NCBI GenBank assembly: GCA_965276835.1
Contig: OZ255631.1
Location: forward strand, 3,472,001-3,536,000
Direction: 5' to 3'
From: BOG-932 sp965276835
Lineage (GTDB): Bacteria; Pseudomonadota; Alphaproteobacteria; BOG-932; Roseiterribacteraceae
DNA: 64,000 nt
A model generated the notes under the pieces. That model saw nothing but the letters and a program-made list of their open reading frames with translations, was not told where the DNA came from and did not search any database. This document shows, one piece after another, positions 44,798 to 55,200 of the stretch. The translations under genes and the position numbers were made by a program. How positions within the stretch are numbered: position 1 is the first letter of the stretch; every line of letters starts with the position of its first letter.

Positions 44798-45442
44798 CTA
44801 AGATGTTGTTCTGCAATATTCCTGGAGCGAAGTTGCAGCAGGATTCGAAAATACTCGGCCGCAGACCGCGAACTGCTTCCCCTCCGTCACGCCTTGCACC
44901 GAACCTACGTTGAATTCGTACCAGCTATCTCCGGCTGCCTTGGCAGCTTCCCTCTCTTCCACAACCCAGCCGGCGTCGATCCCCGAATTGACGATTGAAA
45001 AAACCGCGCCGCCGAGAGCCCTGTCGATCAGCGGAAAGATAGCGCGCAACTTGTCGCGATCCATGTGGGAAAAGTTGTGGCGTTTGAATTCGATCGGCCA
45101 GATCGCCTCCGACGGAGGCGGGGTAAGGTTCCGCGGATACCAGACGAGGTCTACCCTGTTGCCCAGCTTGTTGAGCTGCTCCGCGGAGAACGAGAGTGAT
45201 GGAGGACGATCCATCTGCGCCCGCTCGTACATCTGGTCGCTCCATGCTTTGAGCAGAGCGACATTAGTCTCCAACGTGAAACAAACGTCCTTGGAGCCCA
45301 GCTTCGCCACAACGTAGGACGAAACGAAATACTCCGGCATGCACAGATCGGCCAGCTCTCGCGAGGACTCCATGTAGTGACGCACGCCCTCGGCCGCCGT
45401 TTCGCAGATCGCACGCATCATCTGGTCGAATTCGGCCAACAC
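44798..45442 (-). CDS. Probable PD-(D/E)XK-like nuclease-fold protein
   Basis: This 214-aa protein starts at GTG 45442, directly abutting the preceding TAG. The segment RVDLVWYP followed about 15 residues later by PIEFKRH has the D...ExK spacing of PD-(D/E)XK nucleases. It lies in a helical context (AEQLNKLGNRVDLVW). The family is not otherwise recognised. Within a restriction operon it could be an extra effector nuclease; the active-site call rests on the motif only. Confidence 0.6.
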   Translation of the reverse strand: MLAEFDQMMRAICETAAEGVRHYMESSRELADLCMPEYFVSSYVVAKLGSKDVCFTLETNVALLKAWSDQMYERAQMDRPPSLSFSAEQLNKLGNRVDLVWYPRNLTPPPSEAIWPIEFKRHNFSHMDRDKLRAIFPLIDRALGGAVFSIVNSGIDAGWVVEEREAAKAAGDSWYEFNVGSVQGVTEGKQFAVCGRVFSNPAATSLQEYCRTTS

Positions 45443-45862
45443 CTAAAGCCTCCCCTTTCCTGATATCTCCTCCGCGCGGAATTCGCCCGTTTGCGGATCG
45501 AAATGAGTGATTTTGAGATACAGCGCCGGGTCGGGATACCGGTTGACGATCGACCGCGTGCGCGCCTTCGTGTCGGCTGCTTTGATTCGCACCGCGCGCA
45601 CCGTCACCTCAGGATTTCCGTACGCCAGAGCCAAGTTCTTGGTCCGGTCCCGATTTCCGAGCTTCTTTTGCCAGGTCTCGCGTTTGGGGTGGTTGCGCAT
45701 ATCGTAGATAATGCGCCCGCTATCGCGCGTGATTTCGTCCTCCCACAGGGTCAGCACCACCGTCTTTTCGTCGGCACTGCGAGCGGACCAACTCCAGACG
45801 CGGTTTGTCGCTATGGCGCCGAAGAAGGCGAAGGATTGTGCGAGGGTCCAGTTTTCAGCCAC
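45443..45862 (-). CDS. Small protein downstream of the methyltransferase
   Basis: This 139-aa protein (MAENWTLAQSFAFFGAIATNRVWSWSARSADEKTVVLTLWEDEI) is rich in Trp, Arg and Lys. Its predicted beta structure (VTVRAVRIKAADTKARTRSIVNRYPD) could bind nucleic acid. It begins 21 bases after the methyltransferase stop and its stop abuts the next start, so coupling is tight. No family is recognised. Confidence 0.7.
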   Translation of the reverse strand: MAENWTLAQSFAFFGAIATNRVWSWSARSADEKTVVLTLWEDEITRDSGRIIYDMRNHPKRETWQKKLGNRDRTKNLALAYGNPEVTVRAVRIKAADTKARTRSIVNRYPDPALYLKITHFDPQTGEFRAEEISGKGRL

Positions 45863-45883
45863 GATTGTTGCCTGCCTCTCCCG

Positions 45884-48670
45884 TCAGTTCACCCGAAACA
45901 CCTTCATCACCTCATCCCCCAGGTGGTTAATCACCTTGACCGCGATGCGGCCGTTCTTCGGTTTGTCGAAGGGGCGCGAGGTGTCGCTGTTCAGCGTTGC
46001 CCAGGCGTCATAATCGATCTCGGCCTTCAGCGTGGTTTTCAGGGCGCCATAGGGATCGTTGGCGCCCAGGAAATAGGCGTGGCGAACGAAGAAGCTTTCT
46101 TCGTTGTAGTCGGTGTCGATGAACCAGCAGGCGATGCCGTCGGCGCTGTCACTGACCACTTCGCCGGTCTGCGGCTTGAACACATCGACGCCGTTCACCT
46201 TCACGCGGATGCGGCCGTCCGGCTCATTCAGCAGGTCGATATCGGGCTCGCCGAAGATGACGAACAGGTTGCCCTTGCCGGTATTCTTGAGGTCTTCCGC
46301 CATGTGCAGATCGGCATTCATGCGGGCCTTCAGCACCGGGAGGCGCCCCAGCTTGGCGAACTCCGTCGTGTGCGCCTCATAATTGAAGGCGCAGGCGATC
46401 AGCACATCGAAGCCGGCATCCCCTGCCTCCTTTGCGGCCTGGACAAGGTCCGCGCGCTGAACCGTGCTGAATTCCGGGCCGATGAAGATGGCAGCTCGTT
46501 TCTCGACCTCGCCTTCCATATAGCGGCCGTCGGCGCAGATCAGATCGCCACACCAGGGCGTGAGTGCGGTGAAGGTGATCCGGTCATCCTTATGGGCCTG
46601 CTGCACGCCGGCCGTTTTCAGGTTTTCCAGGATAATCTGGGGGAACGTCTGCTTTGCCCCGTACTCGTCGCCCTGTTCGCCGAACCCGTCGATCAGGTCA
46701 TCGTTCTCGTCGACGCCCAGCACGCGGTGGGGGCTGAGGCTTTCAACGGTAAAGGGGCCGGCCACGCGGACCTTCTTCTTGTCCTCATAGGGCTTGTCAT
46801 AGAGATATTCGAACTCGGCTTTCGCGGCGATCGAGGTGTTGATTTCGTTTTGACGAGCGACACGAGCGTACCACCAATCAGTATGGCACTTTTGGGCCGC
46901 GTCTCCCCAACTAGCATCTGCTTCGCGCGGAATCTCCCATTCCTGCCAACTTTTTCCGACCGCAGAATTTAGTGCCTCGCGCAGTGGCTCCAGCGCCGCC
47001 TGCCATTTCTCCCATATGATATCGATCTCTACATTGTTAGCGATGGACCTGAGCGTGACATGCGGTACGCGGCCATAAACAAAACCGTGTCTGATATCTT
47101 GGCGGACGGGTTGCGAACTTGGCGCGGTTCGCGTGACCTCTCCCTCCTTTATCTGCCCGTCGCGCGAATCCGATAGGAGATAAAATGGGTAGCGTGCGCC
47201 CATAATGCGGGCTCGAGCCAGCGCTAGCGCCACGCGCGACGTGTCAACAGTGATCCAGCGTCTTCCCCACTGCTCTGCCACTGTGGCTGTCGTACCGGAC
47301 CCGCAAGTAGGATCGAGTACCAAATCTCCGGGATCGGTTGCCATCAGTATGCATTTCTGAACCTGCCGAGTGGATGTTTGGACAACATAGATTTTTTCGT
47401 AGGACGTACTCGCCGATCCAGAGTCCGTCCAAATATTGTTCATAGTCATCACCGGGTTATCTGCGTGATATGCTACAAGATACGGGAGCTTGCCTGCCTG
47501 AATCAGGCGGTCCGCTCTTACTAGGCGCTCCATTCCCACACGATTGGTCTTCCAACTCCACCCTTTCGCATTGGCAGAGATTCGTAGACCCTTAAAATCA
47601 AAATCGTAGATGCAGGTGGGGGTGTATCCTGCAGACAGCATCCCTTGCTGAGCAAAGAACCTCCAAGTGCTGGGCAGACTTTCTAACTTTTCCTCTTCGT
47701 CCTGAGATAAGCGCCGACGTTCGCTTACTGCCGTCTCGACCCAGTTGTACCTAGTCTCAGAGCCCGGCTTCTTTTCGAGGAAAATGGGTCTGAATTTGGC
47801 AATTTCTTTCTTCTTGGCATACCAGACCACGTAGTCCGTGACGTTAGCCATACCACCGGTGCCCAACGGCGAGAGCTTTTTCAGGGTAATAAGCGAGAAA
47901 AAATTCTCGGGGCCGAACACTTCGTCCAGCAATGTGCGCACTAGATGAACATTCTCGTCACCTATTTGTACGAAGATCGATCCGGTATCGGTAAGTAGAT
48001 CACGCGCAACAGTTAGGCGGTCGCGAAGGTAGGTGAGATAGCTATGGATGCCGTCACGCCAAGTGTCGCGAAATGCCTTAACCTGCTCTGGTTCCCGAGT
48101 GATGTTATAGGTTTTGCCGTCTTTAGGATTGCGATCGGTCGTCGACCACTGGAAGTTACTATTGAACTTGATGCCATAAGGGGGGTCAAAATAAATGCAC
48201 TGAACCTTACCGCGCAGTCCCTCGCGTTCAGCCAAGCTGGCCATGACCTGGAGGGAATCGCCTAGGATCATGCGGTTCGACCAGTTTTGCTCGTGCTGAT
48301 AGAAATCGGTCTTGTCCGCACCTATCGGAATGCCGTTGAAATCGGCGAACAGATCCGCCGTTATCTCCCCGGCGTCGTGCGCGCGCTCCTTCGTTTCGCG
48401 TAGCAGATCGTCGATCAGCGCCTTGGGGTGGACCTTTTCCTGGATGTAGAGCGGCGGCGCCTGGACGACGAGATCGCTCCAATCCTGCTCGTCCTTGCCG
48501 CGCCAGACCAGTTGCGGATCGAGGTCCGTGTTGCGTGGGTACCGGACTCTCTTCGGGTCCTGTTGTTCCTTTTGCAGCACCGATTGAAGCTCGGCCGTCG
48601 GAATATTCTTCCGCGTCGCCTCCGTATGATTAATGGTTTCAACGGATTTTTGCGTGGGGGCCTTGGCCAT
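45884..48670 (-). CDS. Type III-like site-specific DNA methyltransferase (Mod)
   Basis: The 928-aa protein carries methyltransferase motif IV DPPY at residues 162-165 (IYFDPPYGIKFN) before motif I (LVLDPTCGSGTTATVAEQWG, about residue 445). This is the beta-class order of type III Mod N6-adenine methyltransferases. The long segment between and after these motifs should hold the target-recognition domain. The gene begins two bases after the Res stop. The middle of the gene (roughly 46,850-48,250) is visibly more AT-rich than its ends, which suggests exchange of the recognition domain. Confidence 0.9.
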   Translation of the reverse strand: MAKAPTQKSVETINHTEATRKNIPTAELQSVLQKEQQDPKRVRYPRNTDLDPQLVWRGKDEQDWSDLVVQAPPLYIQEKVHPKALIDDLLRETKERAHDAGEITADLFADFNGIPIGADKTDFYQHEQNWSNRMILGDSLQVMASLAEREGLRGKVQCIYFDPPYGIKFNSNFQWSTTDRNPKDGKTYNITREPEQVKAFRDTWRDGIHSYLTYLRDRLTVARDLLTDTGSIFVQIGDENVHLVRTLLDEVFGPENFFSLITLKKLSPLGTGGMANVTDYVVWYAKKKEIAKFRPIFLEKKPGSETRYNWVETAVSERRRLSQDEEEKLESLPSTWRFFAQQGMLSAGYTPTCIYDFDFKGLRISANAKGWSWKTNRVGMERLVRADRLIQAGKLPYLVAYHADNPVMTMNNIWTDSGSASTSYEKIYVVQTSTRQVQKCILMATDPGDLVLDPTCGSGTTATVAEQWGRRWITVDTSRVALALARARIMGARYPFYLLSDSRDGQIKEGEVTRTAPSSQPVRQDIRHGFVYGRVPHVTLRSIANNVEIDIIWEKWQAALEPLREALNSAVGKSWQEWEIPREADASWGDAAQKCHTDWWYARVARQNEINTSIAAKAEFEYLYDKPYEDKKKVRVAGPFTVESLSPHRVLGVDENDDLIDGFGEQGDEYGAKQTFPQIILENLKTAGVQQAHKDDRITFTALTPWCGDLICADGRYMEGEVEKRAAIFIGPEFSTVQRADLVQAAKEAGDAGFDVLIACAFNYEAHTTEFAKLGRLPVLKARMNADLHMAEDLKNTGKGNLFVIFGEPDIDLLNEPDGRIRVKVNGVDVFKPQTGEVVSDSADGIACWFIDTDYNEESFFVRHAYFLGANDPYGALKTTLKAEIDYDAWATLNSDTSRPFDKPKNGRIAVKVINHLGDEVMKVFRVN

Positions 48671-48672
48671 GA

Positions 48673-51600
48673 TCAGTTGCTTCCCGTCACCGGTTGCGCC
48701 GTGGCCGACGCTATCATTTTGTCGAATTCGCCTTGGACCTTCGCCTCAAAATCCGATCCGATCTGATAGATATCGGTGAATTCAGAGAAGGCCCAGCGGC
48801 CATGGGCGCCGAGATGGTTCACGCCCGGCACCCAATAAGTGTCCATCGTTGATTTCTTTTCTTTCGCATCCTCCCGCCGATATCCCTTGATCTCGACAAT
48901 CAGATTTAATGGGTCATCCGGGCCGTGACCGTCGTCCACCAGCACGATGAAATCCGGTAGATATTTCCGCATCTCGGAGCCATAGCGATAAGGGACTTCC
49001 ATGCCGAGATTGTGATTCTTCGTATAGGCGAGCACTTTCGGATGTGTCTCAGCCACACGACAAAACTCAGCCTCCCATTCGCTGTCCCAGATCACCCAAT
49101 TAACCTGGTTCTTAGGTGGCGGGCCGCCTGTTTCCCAGCGATCGGCCTTTGAGGTGTTGAACCGGACGTGCCGGGTTGAGCCGATGGGGTTGTAGGGATC
49201 GAGCAACGCCTTGATCGGTCGGTCGCCAAGGAATTTGCGTGTGATCGCAGCGGTAATCTTGTTGCAGGCCATATCCGCCAACTCCTGATACATCAGCAGA
49301 GCAGGATAGGTTTCGCCTTTGCAGATCAAATGGTTATCAAGCCATTCCTTGGTGATGCGTTTGAGCTGACCGAATAGATAAAGCTTTGGATCCTCGCCCG
49401 GGTCTCGCCATTTGGTGACGAGCAGGCGGTGGGTCAGGTTGAACACCAGAGACGACGGCCGCATATCGCCGAGGTGCTTCAAATTCATGTCCGCACCTTC
49501 GCCGATGATCCCCGAGTTCCGGGTGATCGAGGGGCCGGTAAGGCTGGGATCGAGTACGAGCGTCGACTCATCATTGAAGTCGGCGCTCAAGCGCTCCTCC
49601 GGCAGTTCGACGCGATAACCCTCCACGCGCGGGAAACGGATTTCCAAGGCATCGCGATCAGGGCGAATCGCCTTGACCTGAACCGTCTCGCGCGGCGGCT
49701 GCGGCGGAGCGACGACCGGCTTGGCGGTGAAATCGAAGGGTATGCCGAAAACGTCGGCATATTCGACGTCGAACAGTCCTTCGTCATTCAGTTGGTATGA
49801 TTGCCGGCGCAAAGCACGGCCGATGACCTGCTCGCATAAAAGTTGCGTGCCGAAGGCGCGGATGCCGAGAACATGAGTGACGGTGTTCGCATCCCACCCT
49901 TCGGTCAGCATCGAGACGGAAACGACGCAACGGATAGCGCCGCCGAGCTGGCCCGGCTTTCCGACCGTGTTCATCACCTCGCGCAACAATTCCTGTTCGG
50001 TAATGTTATCGCCGGCGCGCGGGTCGCCGGTGCGCTCGATGATCTCTCGCTTGAAACGGTCGATCTCATCAGCCGCCATGGCGCGAAAATTGGGATCGAG
50101 GGCGTCTCCGGCCTCAAGCTGCTCGCTGTCGATGAGCAGCGTGTTCGGACGCGGCAGCGGATTGCCAGTCACGTCGTCGAAATTGCGGAAGAGGGCGAGT
50201 TGTCCGTTGACCGGAGTAACCGTGCCGTCGTCGTTCTTGCGGTGGAATCCGGAGATATAGTCGTACACCAGCTTTGAGATCGCCGTGTTCTGGCAGACGA
50301 CGATGAAGCAGGGTGGGACCTTGATGCCCTTCTCCTGCCAGAGCTTAAAGGTCAGTTCATAATGCCCGTAAAGCGCCTCCAGAGCCGTCTTCAGGCGCGT
50401 GGGCAGCTTCTGAGGATCTAGCTCGCCACCGGCGCCACGGCCCTTCTTAGGCATGTCCTTGCGGATATTCTCCCAAAGGTTTCGGAACATCGGCATTTCT
50501 TCGCCGGGTATGTTTTCCGCCACCGGCACACGCGGCAGCTTAACGATCCCGCACTCGATGGCGTCCATCAGCGAGAAATCGCTCATGGTCCAGGGGAACA
50601 GCGTGCCCTCGGCGTAACCTGAGCCACGCAGGAAGAATGGCGTCGCCGACAGATCGATGACCTGGCTGAGGCCCAGCTTGCGGTTGACCGCCTCAAGGCC
50701 GGAGATCCACAGGCGGGCCGCTTGATTGTTCTTTTCCGCTTCCTTCTTCTCGTCGCCCTTCAGATCTTCGTCATCAGCACTCTCCGGCTTTTCCCGATAG
50801 CAATGATGCGCTTCGTCATTGATGGCGAGGATGTTTTTCATGCCCATCAAATCAGGCATTACGCGCTGAATCATCTGACCTTCGGTTTCCAGCGTGTTGA
50901 GCCGCTCGCCATTGCGGCCCTCCAACAGCTGGCGGCCACCTTTGGAAATCTCGATCCGCTCCTTCAGTCCAAAGGCATGATAGTTGGTGATGACAATCTT
51001 GGCCCGGTTCACTTCCTCCAGCATGTCGCCGGGAACGAGCTCACGGGTGGAGTAGTAGCTGTCCGGATCGTTCGGCTGCAGGACGCGCAGTCGGTCCTTG
51101 ATCGTCAAGCCGGGCGCGCAGATCAGGAAGCCGCGGGTGAACTGCTTGCTGCCGGGACGGCGCACCGCGTTGATCGTCTGCCATGCGATGATCATCGCCA
51201 TGACCGTCGTCTTGCCGGCGCCGGTCGCCAGCTTCAGCGCCAGTCGCATCAGTTGGGGATTGGCCTCCTTATTCGCGCGCGCCATGTGGTCGAGCAGGCG
51301 CTTGCCGGCGGCCGATTGGGGCGCAACCTCGGTCAGCCAGATTGCCGTCTCGACCGCTTCCACCTGGCAGAAGAATGGGCGGACATCGCCGAAGTTCTCA
51401 CTGCGCCAATGCTGGAGGAGGCGCGCCGTTTCGGGCGTGACTTGCCACTGGGCGGGGTTGGGAAAGGAACGCCAGGCGTTCACATATCCGCGAACCTCAT
51501 TGATGGTCGTGGTCGTGTCGTATTGCTGCTCCTTGGTGGAGATGCCTTTATCTTCACGAAAGCCGAACTCTTCCTGCTGAGCGGCTTGCTTCCGCTTCTT

Positions 51601-51750
51601 CGGCTTGGGGATGGGGGTAATGAACTCAGCGCGGCGTCTCGTATCGAGAATCCTCTGCGTCGGCTGACCGGTGTCGTCCAACTCCCAATGCCGTAGCGGC
51701 ATCGCATATGGTGAATTCAGGATCGGGTGGTCGAAGAATGGGTTGGACAT
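48673..51750 (-). CDS. Type III-like restriction endonuclease helicase subunit (Res)
   Basis: I use ATG 51750 (MSNPFFDHPILNSPYAMPLRHWELD); GTG 51759 is also in frame. The ~1,025-aa protein has a superfamily-2 translocase: Walker A in ATGAGKTTVMAM (about 180), DEAH in ILAINDEAHHCYREK and motif VI in EQVIGRALRRQSY. The C-terminal PD-(D/E)XK nuclease is LPDFIVLVDDGHGPDDPLNLIVEIKGYRRED. It pairs with the adjacent Mod to cut unmethylated DNA. It is the first gene of the seven-gene minus operon. Confidence 0.9.
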   Translation of the reverse strand: MSNPFFDHPILNSPYAMPLRHWELDDTGQPTQRILDTRRRAEFITPIPKPKKRKQAAQQEEFGFREDKGISTKEQQYDTTTTINEVRGYVNAWRSFPNPAQWQVTPETARLLQHWRSENFGDVRPFFCQVEAVETAIWLTEVAPQSAAGKRLLDHMARANKEANPQLMRLALKLATGAGKTTVMAMIIAWQTINAVRRPGSKQFTRGFLICAPGLTIKDRLRVLQPNDPDSYYSTRELVPGDMLEEVNRAKIVITNYHAFGLKERIEISKGGRQLLEGRNGERLNTLETEGQMIQRVMPDLMGMKNILAINDEAHHCYREKPESADDEDLKGDEKKEAEKNNQAARLWISGLEAVNRKLGLSQVIDLSATPFFLRGSGYAEGTLFPWTMSDFSLMDAIECGIVKLPRVPVAENIPGEEMPMFRNLWENIRKDMPKKGRGAGGELDPQKLPTRLKTALEALYGHYELTFKLWQEKGIKVPPCFIVVCQNTAISKLVYDYISGFHRKNDDGTVTPVNGQLALFRNFDDVTGNPLPRPNTLLIDSEQLEAGDALDPNFRAMAADEIDRFKREIIERTGDPRAGDNITEQELLREVMNTVGKPGQLGGAIRCVVSVSMLTEGWDANTVTHVLGIRAFGTQLLCEQVIGRALRRQSYQLNDEGLFDVEYADVFGIPFDFTAKPVVAPPQPPRETVQVKAIRPDRDALEIRFPRVEGYRVELPEERLSADFNDESTLVLDPSLTGPSITRNSGIIGEGADMNLKHLGDMRPSSLVFNLTHRLLVTKWRDPGEDPKLYLFGQLKRITKEWLDNHLICKGETYPALLMYQELADMACNKITAAITRKFLGDRPIKALLDPYNPIGSTRHVRFNTSKADRWETGGPPPKNQVNWVIWDSEWEAEFCRVAETHPKVLAYTKNHNLGMEVPYRYGSEMRKYLPDFIVLVDDGHGPDDPLNLIVEIKGYRREDAKEKKSTMDTYWVPGVNHLGAHGRWAFSEFTDIYQIGSDFEAKVQGEFDKMIASATAQPVTGSN

Positions 51751-51759
51751 GCAGGACAC

Positions 51760-52270
51760 CCGTCAATCGGAAACTGATCAAGGACCCGTACCGCCGATCG
51801 CGACAGTATCCGGGACACGAACCCTTGCCAGGTTTTTTCTCAAGGTCAGCTTGCCGTCGAGCCGGCCAGCAGAATCGCTAATGTATAGCGGTAGTGGATG
51901 GAATTGGTCTCCTAAAACTTTCCGTATGACCGGGGGACCTGGGCCCTTCTGCTCGTGAAAATAGGGACTATCCGGCCGGGCCCTCGGAAACAGCCATCGG
52001 CCGCTGGTCGTCTGTCTTGGCTAGTCATCGGCAAATTGGATTAACGCTCGCGCAATGTCGATTTAACGAAGCCGGAGTTTACGAATATATTTTCATCCGA
52101 ACTCTACTTGGGCGAGTAAGGGGAAATTCGAACTACCGACGCGAACTTCTCCCACCTCTATAGTCGTCTGAAATGCAATCAAAGACATCCGGCTGGCGCG
52201 TCGGTTTTGCGCTTGGCGGAAATGTTCGCGCGACGTACGCTGCCAATACGGGACCCCGGGGGATAAATTA
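51760..52270. promoter_or_regulatory. Divergent intergenic region between the two defence operons
   Basis: This 511-base region has no credible gene. It must hold promoters for the restriction operon (left) and the helicase operon (right). For the right side TTTAAC (52062-52067), 18 bases and TATATT (52086-52091) form a possible weak sigma-70 promoter; GGGGG precedes the ATG at 52271. Confidence 0.4.
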
Positions 52271-55200
52271 ATGAACTTCGCGATAGACGCGATCATCGCG
52301 TCTAAGGTCGGCTTTGCGTCGCACCAGAATGCCGTCCCGATTATACGCGAGCTTAAGATCAGCCTCGCGGGTGAACAATCCGTTGAGCGCTGTCAGCTCA
52401 CGCTCGTATCCGATCCGCCATTTGTTCAAGCGAAGACTTGGCGGATCGACCGTATCTCGCCAGGGGACGAACTTGTCGTCACCGATCGCGAAATCCAACT
52501 CAATGCTACGCTGCTCGGGAGCCTTTCCGAGAGCTTGACCGGTACGGTAACGCTAACACTCACGAGCGAGGACGGCACTGAACTCGCGCAGACAGCCAGC
52601 CCCATCGAACTGCTCGCACATAATGAATGGGGCGGTCTCTCGTCCATGGCCGAGCTCCTACCAGCCTTTGTGATGCCCAACGATCCGGCAGTAGATCGCG
52701 TGCTGAAGGCAGCCTCGGAAGCCCTCAGAAGCGCGGGCAAACCAGGTGAACTAGACGGTTACAAGAGTAAGGACCGAAGCCGAGTATGGCAGGTCGCTTC
52801 GGCGATCTGGTCCGCGGTAGCAGGGCTACGCTTGTCTTACGCCCTTCCTCCGGCGAGCTTTGAGCGCGCGGGGCAAAAGGTCCGGACGCCGGGAGCTATC
52901 TTAGAGGGACGCGTTGCGACTTGTCTCGACACGGCACTGCTCTTCGCGGCTGCGTTGGAGCAGGCCGGGTTGAACCCGCTGCTGGTACTTACCAAAGGGC
53001 ACGCCTTCGCGGGCGTTTGGCTCCAGCCAGTCGAATTCTCGAGCTTGCTCACTGACGAGGCAGCCGCGCTGCGGCGGCGCTTTGACCTCGACGACCTGCT
53101 CATCTTCGAGACCACGCTTGCAACCAACGAACCGCCTGGAAGTCTAACCCAGGCCATTGCTGCCGCAAGACGCCAGATCGCTGAGGAGGCCGACGGTTCC
53201 TTTGAAATGGCTGTCGACATCCGACGTGCGCGTATGCTGCGAATCCGGCCGCTCGGGGTCGCCGTTGTCCCTCATAAGCCAGAGGAGCGGGGCACGACCT
53301 CGGCCGAGGGTCTTGAGGAGGCACCGCTGCTTCCCGCCTTCGATGTCGAGATTGAAGAGGAAGCGGTGACCTCGGCCGACCGGATACGGCAATGGCAGCG
53401 TAAGCTATTGAATCTCACGACATCCAACAGACTCCTGCACCTACCCGATAGCGCTAAAGTCCTACGACTCCACTGCCCAGATCCTGGCGCGCTTGAGGAC
53501 CTGCTGGCCTCAGGAAAAAGAGTGAGAATTGCCGCCATGCCCGATCTTGAGGCGGGCGGTCGCGACGAAGTGCTGTATGAGCGGCAGACGCAGGCGAGCC
53601 TACGCGAGGAGGTTGCACGCCAAGCGCTGGAACGCGGCGAGGCCCTTTCAACACTCGCCAAGGATAAGCTCGACGCAGTGCTCATAGAGCTCTTCCGCAA
53701 GGCGCGAACTGACATGGAAGAGGGCGGAGCCAATACGCTCTACCTCGCTCTCGGCTTTCTGAAGTGGAAGAAGTCGGCGTCGGAGGAGAAAATCTACCGC
53801 GCACCACTAATCCTTCTCCCGGTGAAACTGGAGCGTAAGAGCGCACTCTCGGGCGTGGTGATGATGCATCATGAGGATGAGCCGCGCTTCAACCTCACGC
53901 TCCTCGAGTTGCTCCGCCAGGACTTCGAACTTTCAGTCCCCGGTCTCGACGGCGAGCTGCCAAAGGACGATCAAGGCATCGATGTCGCCAGCATCTGGCG
54001 GGTTATGCGAAGCGCCGTGCGGGAGATACCCGGGTTTGAGGTGGTCCCCGAGGTCGTGCTCGGCACCTTCTCATTCGCCAAGTACCTTATGTGGAAGGAT
54101 CTGGTTGACCGCGCCGACCGCCTCAAAGAAAGCCCGCTTGTTCGCCACCTCATCGAGCGAGATGGCGAGGGTTTCGAGGATAGCGCGCGTTTTCCGAGGC
54201 CCGAGGAGCTCGACGAGACCGTAGGTCCGGCCGAAGTTTTCACGCCGCTGCCGGCCGACAGCTCGCAATTGGCCGCCGTCATCGCATCCGCACGCGGCCA
54301 TACGTTCGTACTCGACGGGCCGCCCGGTTGCGGAAAGTCGCAGACGATCGCAAACATAATCGCGCACAATCTTGCTATCGGACGACGTGTTCTCTTCGTA
54401 GCCGAAAAGAAAGCAGCCCTCGACGTTGTCCAACGACGTCTTGCGGATAAGGGGCTCGGGCCCTTCTGCCTCGAGCTCCACTCGGCCAAGGCAACCAAAG
54501 TCGCGGTGCTCAAGCAGCTCGACCAAGCTTGGTCGACCCGCGACGCGCTTTCTGCGGATGAGTGGGAACGCGAAGCGATCGAAGCCCGGTCGCTTCGCGA
54601 CGGGCTTAACGACTTGGTTAGACTCCTGCATAGGCCGGAGCCGAACGGTTGGACTATCCAAAAAGCGATCGGCCACGTCGTGCGCGAGGACACCGACAAC
54701 GTACCCAGGCTTTCGTGGGCGGCCGGGACCCGCCACGATGCCGCCGATATGGCCCGCTTTCGGGATGTTGCCCGCCGGCTTGGGCTGGCCCGGACCGATG
54801 TCACCGATCTGCCGCCGGAAATTGATGGCGTGGCCGCAACCGAATGGTCGAACGCTTGGCAGGAGGGGGTTGTCGCATCCGCTGCGGCGATACCGTCCGT
54901 GCTCGACGCGCTAAACCAGGCCGCCGAGAGTATGCGTGCCGCAACCTCGCTTCCGCTACCCGCAGAGGAACGCCAGGCTCTCGGCCGCTTGCTTGCGTTG
55001 GTACACGTGTTGCTCGACCTGCATGGTCACGATCTGCGATTCGCTTTTTCGCCATCAATGCAGGACCAGGTGGTGGCGGTGCGCGAGGCGATGACGCTCG
55101 TCGACCGTTATCGCGCCGAGGAGGCTGCGCTCTCCGCGCGGTACGCGCCGGAGGCCGTCCGGCGCATCGACGTTCGGGGGATTCAAGCCACTTGGACCGA

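Noticed and set aside
45491..46972. 493-aa plus-strand frame over the methyltransferase end
   Set aside because: The minus strand encodes a recognisable Mod gene and a coupled small gene; the plus frame shows no family and is typical antisense of GC-rich DNA.
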